Source: Patescibacteria group bacterium AH-259-L07
GTDB lineage: Bacteria > Patescibacteriota > Patescibacteriia > UBA2591 > UBA6264
Assembly: GCA_027718005.1 (NCBI GenBank)
Contig: JALLOP010000003.1
Span: 1 to 35,545, forward strand
DNA length: 35,545 bases
Direction: 5' to 3'
Below, one piece after another: positions 31,120 through 35,545 of the stretch. The position numbers were made by a program, and so were the translations under genes. Numbering within the stretch: position 1 is the stretch's first letter; each line of letters opens with the position of its first letter. The notes under the pieces are model-generated. The model was given only the letters and a program-made list of their open reading frames with translations. It searched no databases and was not told the DNA's origin.

Positions 31120-32511
31120 ATGACTAAAAAGGTATTACTTTTATTAATAATAGCAGTTATTGGTTTTGCATTCGTGGCAATGCCTGTTTTGGCGTTGGGC
31201 CATAAAGAGCCGATAAAGTTTCAGCCGCAGGTGGAGATTCCTGGCTCAAAGTTTAAGCCAGGAGAAGAAATTGTCATTACCAAGGAAGGGACATCATTTG
31301 CTGAGTATCTTTCTGCATTTTTTGATTGGTCAATTCGGGCAATTGTACTTATTGGTGTGGTTATGATTATGGTTGGTGGATTTCAGTGGATGACCGCGGC
31401 AGGGAATGCGCCAAAAGTAGGACAGGCAAAAGCGCGAATTATATCTGCGTTAATCGGCATTGGTCTGGCGCTTGGCTCATATTCCATTTTAAACTTTATT
31501 TCTCCCTCTTTGACGCGGTTGGAGGGGATAAAACTGGGAGAGCCTCTAGGAAGAAAAGAGCTATTGGCGGGATTAAGTGAATCACCGTGTGGTAAATGTG
31601 GAAGTAATGAAATTTGTGTATATGAAGTAGTTGAGATAAGAGGAACAATAAGAGGTGAGTGTAAAGGTGGGCGGTTGATAACTAATGCTTTGCAGTGCGG
31701 CTTCGTGCATGAAACTGCTAATATACGGACTGTAGGGAACAAGTGCAGCATAGGCGAGCAGTGTAGTATAGAAGCTTCTAAAACAAAACTCCTTCCTACA
31801 ACCGACTATAAAGAGGCAAAGTGTTTAAAAGCAGAGACTGTGGCAGGGCAAAGTTGTACAGCAGAAAGAAAGGATGAAAATGGTGCAGTGATTGAGACTA
31901 TAGAGGGAATTTGTATAGATGCTGGCACTGAGGCAAGATATAAGGAATATAAAGAAGGGAAAGTGTCGGGCTATGTGTGTGCGCCAGGTGGATGCGGAGC
32001 AGGCTGGGATATTTGTTGTAGAAATTTGGGACTACAAGATCTTTATGATACTGTGTCTGGTTCGATATCTTACCCTGAAGCCTCTACCCCCATTGAAGAT
32101 TATCCAGATAATAGAAGGGTTAAGAAAGTTAGCCTTGAGGTAAAATCTTATTTACCAAAGTCAGAGGGAGGTGTTTATAGGTATTATGACACTGGTTCAG
32201 GGTATACTACTTATACTAAAGATAAAGATAGATATTCTCTTGATCCAAAAAACGCTATTTCAAGATCAAATATTGATGTAACTAAAGGCGTACAAGGTCT
32301 TTTACGGGTTATAATTCAGGATAAGGGACCCGATGTTGATGATACCTGTTGTATTGGAACAAAGGGGTATAGATTCAAAGATAATACTTTTACGGGAGGG
32401 GAAGCAAGATGCAAAGAAGAAGATGAGGACCTAGGATTGTTTTCCTTGTTTAAAGAAAATAATAAAAGTCAATTGTCCATTGATGTTAATGTATTAAAGT
32501 GCCTTCAATAA
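31120..32511 (+). CDS. T4SS pilin (VirB2/TrbC-like) with cysteine-rich extension
   Basis: 463 residues. Signal peptide ending near VLA-LG (residues 1-26). Next come two membrane helices in the pattern of the CPR T4SS pilin family: YLSAFFDWSIRAIVLIGVVM ... MVGGFQWMTAAGN, then KARIISALIGIGLALGSYSI ... LNFISPSL. Normal pilins of this type end soon after, but here about 300 more residues follow, with clustered cysteines (SPCGKCGSNEIC, NKCSIGEQCSIE, GGCGAGWDICC, DDTCCIGTKGY). The extension recalls the cysteine modules of the giant protein at 11805-20150, and the two may interact or form the same surface structure. No SD; an 11-bp palindrome lies in the leader. Confidence 0.85.
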   Translation: MTKKVLLLLIIAVIGFAFVAMPVLALGHKEPIKFQPQVEIPGSKFKPGEEIVITKEGTSFAEYLSAFFDWSIRAIVLIGVVMIMVGGFQWMTAAGNAPKVGQAKARIISALIGIGLALGSYSILNFISPSLTRLEGIKLGEPLGRKELLAGLSESPCGKCGSNEICVYEVVEIRGTIRGECKGGRLITNALQCGFVHETANIRTVGNKCSIGEQCSIEASKTKLLPTTDYKEAKCLKAETVAGQSCTAERKDENGAVIETIEGICIDAGTEARYKEYKEGKVSGYVCAPGGCGAGWDICCRNLGLQDLYDTVSGSISYPEASTPIEDYPDNRRVKKVSLEVKSYLPKSEGGVYRYYDTGSGYTTYTKDKDRYSLDPKNAISRSNIDVTKGVQGLLRVIIQDKGPDVDDTCCIGTKGYRFKDNTFTGGEARCKEEDEDLGLFSLFKENNKSQLSIDVNVLKCLQ

Positions 32512-32518
32512 AAAGAAA

Positions 32519-32541
32519 TGTTTAACGCTGGGTGTTAAACG
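32519..32541. repeat. TTTAACGC palindrome, copy after the pilin gene
   Basis: GTTTAAC (32520-32526) and GTTAAAC (32534-32540) flank GCTGGGT. Diverged copy of the palindrome at 31091. It directly follows the pilin stop codon and could end or stabilise that mRNA, but no T-tract is present. Confidence 0.6.
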
Positions 32542-32558
32542 CCCTAAAAAGCTAACAT

Positions 32559-32667
32559 ATGGATAAGAAAAAGTTATTTATCCTGTTAAATAAAATCAAA
32601 GATTTTAGGCCAAAGGCCTATTTAACAGGGTGAATTAGTGATTGGTTTTATTGGAGTGGTCATATGA
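32559..32667 (+). pseudogene. Broken 5' end of the propeller gene, copy 1
   Basis: ATGGATAAGAAAAAG at 32559-32573 is identical to the first 15 bases of the propeller gene (34191). ATTGGTTTTATTGGAGTGG and the next four bases (32641-32663) match that gene's codons 10-17 (21 of 23 bases). A 48-bp three-stem element is inserted between the halves, so translation stops at 32631-32633. The tail frame reads VIGFIGVVI and stops at 32665-32667, overlapping the HEPN start as ATGA. Confidence 0.75.
32582..32629. repeat. Three-stem palindromic element
   Basis: Outer arms CCTGTTAAATA (32582-32592) and TATTTAACAGG (32619-32629), enclosing AAATC-AAA-GATTT and AGGCC-AAA-GGCCT. All three stems are perfect. 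As RNA it would fold as a compact three-way junction. Confidence 0.75.
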
Positions 32668-33065
32668 CAAAGAATTTAAAATCTCAAGTTGAATATTGGA
32701 GAAATTCTGCACAACGCAATTGGAAAACTGCGTTAAGTTTGTTTGACTTAAAACATTATGATTCTTGTCTTTTCTTTTGTCATTTAACTTTAGAGAAAGC
32801 TTTAAAAGCATTGGTTGTCCAACAAATAAACAAGCCGGCGCCCTATATTCATGATTTAGCAAAATTATCTGAAATAGCTCAGTTGGAAACATCTGAAGAC
32901 CAGACTCAAAATTTAAGGACTATTACTGGATTTAATATGGCGGCTCGATACGACGATGTAAAACTTTCTTTTTACAAGAGATGCACAAGAGAATATACTC
33001 AAAAGTATTTAGAAATAACAAGAAAATTATACTCATGGTTAAAAAAACAATACCTCAAAAAGTAA
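32664..33065 (+). CDS. HEPN-domain protein, cassette 1
   Basis: 133 residues. Helical HEPN fold: VEYWRNSAQRNWKTALSLFD, YDSCLFFCHLTLEKALKALV, PYIHDLAKL, then ARYDDVKLSFYK. In HEPN-MNT toxin-antitoxin pairs the HEPN protein is the toxin (an RNase in studied cases). Here the catalytic R-x(4-6)-H motif is not seen, so it may be inactive or act differently. The start overlaps the stop of a leader peptide (ATGA), and the end overlaps the MNT gene by 31 bp. The first 12 residues are identical to those of cassette 2. Confidence 0.88.
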   Translation: MTKNLKSQVEYWRNSAQRNWKTALSLFDLKHYDSCLFFCHLTLEKALKALVVQQINKPAPYIHDLAKLSEIAQLETSEDQTQNLRTITGFNMAARYDDVKLSFYKRCTREYTQKYLEITRKLYSWLKKQYLKK

Positions 33066-33361
33066 AAAATGAGGTTAAGGAATATATTGATGTATTGAGG
33101 GCAGATAAATTGCCGATTACCAAAGCAATTGTATTTGGTTCATACGCGAAAGGCACCCAGCATAAGTGGAGCGATATTGACCTGTGTATTATTTCACCAA
33201 AATTTAAAAATGCATTTAATGCAATGCAATATTTATGGTCAAAACGTATTAAAGATTCAGGATTAACTATTGAGCCGGTTGGATTTAGCCCCAAAGATTT
33301 TAAAGATGATACATCTCTTACCTATGAGATAAAGCAGACAGGGGTAGAATTAAAGATTTAG
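33035..33361 (+). CDS. MNT nucleotidyltransferase, cassette 1
   Basis: 108 residues from ATG 33035. The frame opens further upstream, to 32981, but the 33035 start fits the partner layout in cassette 2. It carries the minimal nucleotidyltransferase signature GSYAKGTQHKWSDIDL (G-S-x10-D-x-D), and ends with EPVGFSPKDF. MNT proteins act as antitoxins, in studied systems by transferring AMP to the HEPN partner. The 31-bp overlap with the HEPN gene keeps production coupled. Confidence 0.87.
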   Translation: MVKKTIPQKVKNEVKEYIDVLRADKLPITKAIVFGSYAKGTQHKWSDIDLCIISPKFKNAFNAMQYLWSKRIKDSGLTIEPVGFSPKDFKDDTSLTYEIKQTGVELKI

Positions 33362-33372
33362 TTTTTATAAAA

Positions 33373-33414
33373 ATGGATAAGAAGAAATTATTATTTGTTG
33401 GAGTTGTTATATGA
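33373..33414 (+). pseudogene. Broken 5' end of the propeller gene, copy 2
   Basis: A 13-codon frame, MDKKKLLFVGVVI, that stops in ATGA overlap with the second HEPN gene. It is a shortened copy of the propeller gene's start (MDKKKVLLVIGFIGVVI). No SD ahead of HEPN2, so reading of this leader could drive its translation. Confidence 0.65.
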
Positions 33415-33809
33415 CAAAAAATTTAAAATCTCAAGTTGAATATTGGGTAAAGACATCTCAGCACGATTATAAAACAATGCTTGGCTTGTTTAGAATTAAA
33501 AGATATTCTGATTGTTTGTTCTACGGGCATATAGTTTTGGAAAAGATTCTAAAAGCATTGGTGGTTTATAAAACAAAAAAATATGCGCCCTATACCCATG
33601 ATCTTGTTTATTTAGTCAATTTGGCAGGTCTTAAATTAACAAATAGCCAGTTGAACCTTTTAGATAGGGCTAACCGTTTTAATATCAGAGCAAGATATCC
33701 GGATGCCAGACTTGAATTTTATAAAATTTGCAACAGGAAATACGCAGAGAAGTATTTAAAACAAATCAAAGTTTTATACAAATTTTTATGTCAAAAAATA
33801 AAGCTATAA
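33411..33809 (+). CDS. HEPN-domain protein, cassette 2
   Basis: 132 residues, paralogue of the protein at 32664: identical MTKNLKSQVEYW start, then YSDCLFYGHIVLEKILKALV, PYTHDLVYL and ARYPDARLEFYK. The rest has diverged to roughly half identity by eye, so the duplication is not recent, yet the 5' DNA remains nearly identical. R-x(4-6)-H is again missing. Overlaps its MNT partner by 22 bp. Confidence 0.87.
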   Translation: MTKNLKSQVEYWVKTSQHDYKTMLGLFRIKRYSDCLFYGHIVLEKILKALVVYKTKKYAPYTHDLVYLVNLAGLKLTNSQLNLLDRANRFNIRARYPDARLEFYKICNRKYAEKYLKQIKVLYKFLCQKIKL

Positions 33810-34099
33810 AATCAGTTAGAAAATATATTGATACGCTTAAGCAAGAAAATTTTCCTTTGAGCGCTGTTTATATTTTCGGCTCGTATGCTAAGGGGAGAGC
33901 ACATTTTGGCAGTGACATTGACGTTGCTATAGTTTCTCCTAAATTAAGAGAAAATTGGGACGAAGTGGAAAGTTGGCTTTGGGAAAAAAGAAGAGGTATA
34001 GATGCGCTCATTGAGCCAGTTGGTTATGCGCCAGAAGATTTTACTGAAGCCGACCCTTTAGTATCCGAAATTAAGGCAACAGGCATAAGAGTATTATAG
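33788..34099 (+). CDS. MNT nucleotidyltransferase, cassette 2
   Basis: 103 residues from ATG 33788. Signature GSYAKGRAHFGSDIDV, followed by EPVGYAPEDF as in cassette 1. Likely cognate partner (antitoxin) of the HEPN protein at 33411. The active-site aspartates are kept in both copies. Confidence 0.87.
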   Translation: MSKNKAIKSVRKYIDTLKQENFPLSAVYIFGSYAKGRAHFGSDIDVAIVSPKLRENWDEVESWLWEKRRGIDALIEPVGYAPEDFTEADPLVSEIKATGIRVL

Positions 34100-34105
34100 A
34101 ACAAG

Positions 34106-34128
34106 TGTTTAAAGCCTGGCGTTAAACA
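34106..34128. repeat. TGTTTAAAGCC palindrome after cassette 2
   Basis: TGTTTAAAGCC then GGCGTTAAACA: third copy of the palindrome family at 31091 and 32519. It lies seven bases after the MNT stop. Confidence 0.7.
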
Positions 34129-34138
34129 TTTATAAATG

Positions 34139-34190
34139 CAAAATTAATTCATCGCTCATTATTCTGAATTCATAATTCATCATTGTTTTT
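34139..34190. repeat. ATTCAT-type repeat before the propeller gene
   Basis: TCATTATTCTGAATTCATAA and TTCATCATT repeat the sequence found before virB4 (26371-26487). Both copies end a few bases before a start codon. Confidence 0.6.
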
Positions 34191-35489
34191 ATGGATAAGA
34201 AAAAGGTATTATTAGTTATCGGATTTATTGGAGTGGTCATTGTGATGGCAGTGCTTTTATATTTTGCGTTTTTTAAACGTCCGCCTGCACCACCCCCCGT
34301 AGTTGTTCCACCGGAGGAAGTAGAAGTAGTGAGACCAGCACGGTTGCCAGTGACACGAGAAATTTGGGAGCGGATGACGATTGAGGAGCGCATTACGCGC
34401 GGCTTGTCTGTATATGAGTTTGAAGAAGAGCGGGCAAAAGAAGTGACCGTGCCGCCAACAATTGAACGGCGCGTTGCACCTCAAATTGACGAGGTAGCGC
34501 AAGGCGGGAGAACCTGGATAAATCCAATATCAAGCGATCCAGTGCAAGGCGCAACCTTAGCTGCAGATGGACAAAATAATGTTTTTTATGATAAAAGTAC
34601 AGGCCAGTTTTATGAGATTGATAGTTTTGGCAATAAAACCTTATTAACTGATCAAGTTTTTTATAATGTAAGTGATGTTAATTGGGCGCCGACTAAAGAT
34701 CGGGCAATTATTGAATATCCTGACGGTTTTAAAGTAATGTATGATTTTGATAAAGATCAGCAATATACCCTGCCAAAAAACTGGGAAGAGTTTTCCTGGG
34801 ACTCAGCTGGCGGAAGAATCGCGTTTAAAGCAATGAGTAAGTATCCTGAAAATACGTGGCTGGCTGTTGCGCGTCCTGACGGATCCGGAGCAAAACCCAT
34901 TGAGCACATGGGAGACAATGCTGATAAAGTTACGGTTTCATGGTCCCCCAATAGTACGATAATTGCATTTTCAGCCACTGGAACACCGCGCGGGACATGG
35001 GAGCAGGAACTTCTTTTAATTGGCCAGCATGGAGAGAATTTTAAACCTTTAGTTGTTGATGGCCGCGGGTTTGAATCACGGTGGGCGCCAGAGGGCGATA
35101 AAATTGCCTATAGTGTATACAGTGCTGATTCTTTATACCAGCCCCGTTTATATATAGCTGGTGCTTCACCAGATAATATTGGAGAAAATAAAATAGCTAC
35201 GGGTTTAGCTACGTGGGCGCATAAATGCGCATTTAATAATGGCGGTTCGTACTTATATTGTGCCGTACCGCAGTTCTTGCCTGAAGGAGCAGGATTGGTT
35301 GCTGAATTGAGCGAAAATACACGCGATGATTTTTATAAGATAAATACTGCTACGGGAGAAGTTTCTTTTTTGGCCGAAGGAGCAATGGGAGGATATAATG
35401 TGCGCGATATGTATGTATCAGGTGATGACTCAGTTCTTTATTTTGTAGATGAAAATACAGAAAGACTAAGGAGCATTCGATTAAAATAA
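34191..35489 (+). CDS. Membrane-anchored TolB/WD40-like beta-propeller protein
   Basis: 432 residues. One N-terminal helix (about 6-27, LLVIGFIGVVIVMAVLLYF), a proline-rich stalk (RPPAPPPVVVPPEE), a short helical part and then a propeller of about six blades from residue 100. Blade marks are DVNWAPTKDRAIIEY, FSWDSAGGRIAFKA, VSWSPNSTIIAFSATG and SRWAPEGDKIAYSV, the pattern of PD40/TolB-type blades. It probably forms an extracytoplasmic binding platform. Proteins of this layout are often encoded beside CPR T4SS genes, and it may be a scaffold of the apparatus (inference). Two truncated copies of its first codons precede the HEPN-MNT cassettes upstream. Confidence 0.85.
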   Translation: MDKKKVLLVIGFIGVVIVMAVLLYFAFFKRPPAPPPVVVPPEEVEVVRPARLPVTREIWERMTIEERITRGLSVYEFEEERAKEVTVPPTIERRVAPQIDEVAQGGRTWINPISSDPVQGATLAADGQNNVFYDKSTGQFYEIDSFGNKTLLTDQVFYNVSDVNWAPTKDRAIIEYPDGFKVMYDFDKDQQYTLPKNWEEFSWDSAGGRIAFKAMSKYPENTWLAVARPDGSGAKPIEHMGDNADKVTVSWSPNSTIIAFSATGTPRGTWEQELLLIGQHGENFKPLVVDGRGFESRWAPEGDKIAYSVYSADSLYQPRLYIAGASPDNIGENKIATGLATWAHKCAFNNGGSYLYCAVPQFLPEGAGLVAELSENTRDDFYKINTATGEVSFLAEGAMGGYNVRDMYVSGDDSVLYFVDENTERLRSIRLK

Positions 35490-35545
35490 GTAACCCGTAA
35501 CGAGTAACGGATAATTAATTATTCGAGATGAGCTGTTTCAACTGA
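35490..35545. repeat. TAACCCGTAACGAGTAACGG repeat at the window end
   Basis: Three near-tandem GTAAC units directly after the propeller stop; similar GTAATGC units lie at 20155-20175 between the giant and VirB6-like genes. Nothing else is recognised in these 56 bases. Confidence 0.4.

Noticed and set aside
32981..33034. Upstream start for MNT 1 adding 18 residues
   Set aside because: The added residues are the HEPN C-terminus in another frame; the start at 33035 matches the layout of cassette 2.
1..35545. Alternative genetic code (TGA read as Gly) as in some CPR lineages
   Set aside because: Several clear genes end in TGA, for example at 20150 and 25202, and no conserved protein here needs TGA read through.

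Overview
The window looks like a piece of a Candidate Phyla Radiation (Patescibacteria) genome. The evidence is a moderately AT-rich sequence with standard stop codons, few Shine-Dalgarno (SD) sites ahead of most genes, and many short palindromic or tandem repeats lying in frame inside housekeeping genes. There is also a long locus of the CPR/Gram-positive type IV secretion (T4SS) kind: TrbL/VirB6-like protein, PrgI, TraC-like protein, VirB4 and a T4SS pilin. No tRNA, rRNA or CRISPR array was seen. All taxonomic statements are inference from gene content.

Layout. (1) 1-1341: the end of an unidentified gene, then threonine synthase (thrC), joined by an ATGA stop/start overlap. (2) 1492-6022, minus strand: three lipoprotein genes. 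Two encode GWxTD-domain paralogues and one an Asp-box beta-propeller. Each has its own TTGACA promoter, strong SD and hairpin terminator. Such proteins are more usual in Bacteroidetes/KSB1-like bacteria, so this looks like an acquired island. A 79-bp MITE-like element has inserted exactly at the start codon of one of them. (3) 6204-7415, minus: a membrane-anchored LysM-LysM-CHAP peptidoglycan hydrolase, divergent from leuS. (4) 7451-11143: leuS and rsmA (ksgA), both carrying several in-frame repeat insertions. (5) 11134-32511: T4SS-like locus. It holds a TSP3-type calcium-binding membrane protein, a 2781-residue cysteine-rich secreted protein, a VirB6-like channel protein with a long cytoplasmic tail, a Pro/Glu/Lys-rich protein, PrgI, a TraC-like protein, VirB4 interrupted by a 667-residue intein in its P-loop, a small membrane protein, and a VirB2/TrbC-like pilin with a cysteine-rich extension. 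(6) 32559-34099: two tandem HEPN-MNT cassettes, each directly preceded by a broken copy of the first codons of the next gene. (7) 34191-35489: that next gene intact, a membrane-anchored TolB/WD40-like propeller.

How the parts fit. VirB4 (ATPase), PrgI and the VirB6-like protein would form the inner-membrane machine. The pilin and the giant cysteine-rich protein are the likely extracellular parts, and the LysM-CHAP enzyme could open the wall locally. A DNA or protein export/uptake or host-contact role is plausible, but no relaxase or coupling protein is in the window. The most unusual items are the P-loop intein, the HEPN-MNT cassettes with duplicated leader, the start-codon MITE, and the two-hairpin element found in opposite orientations in two genes.
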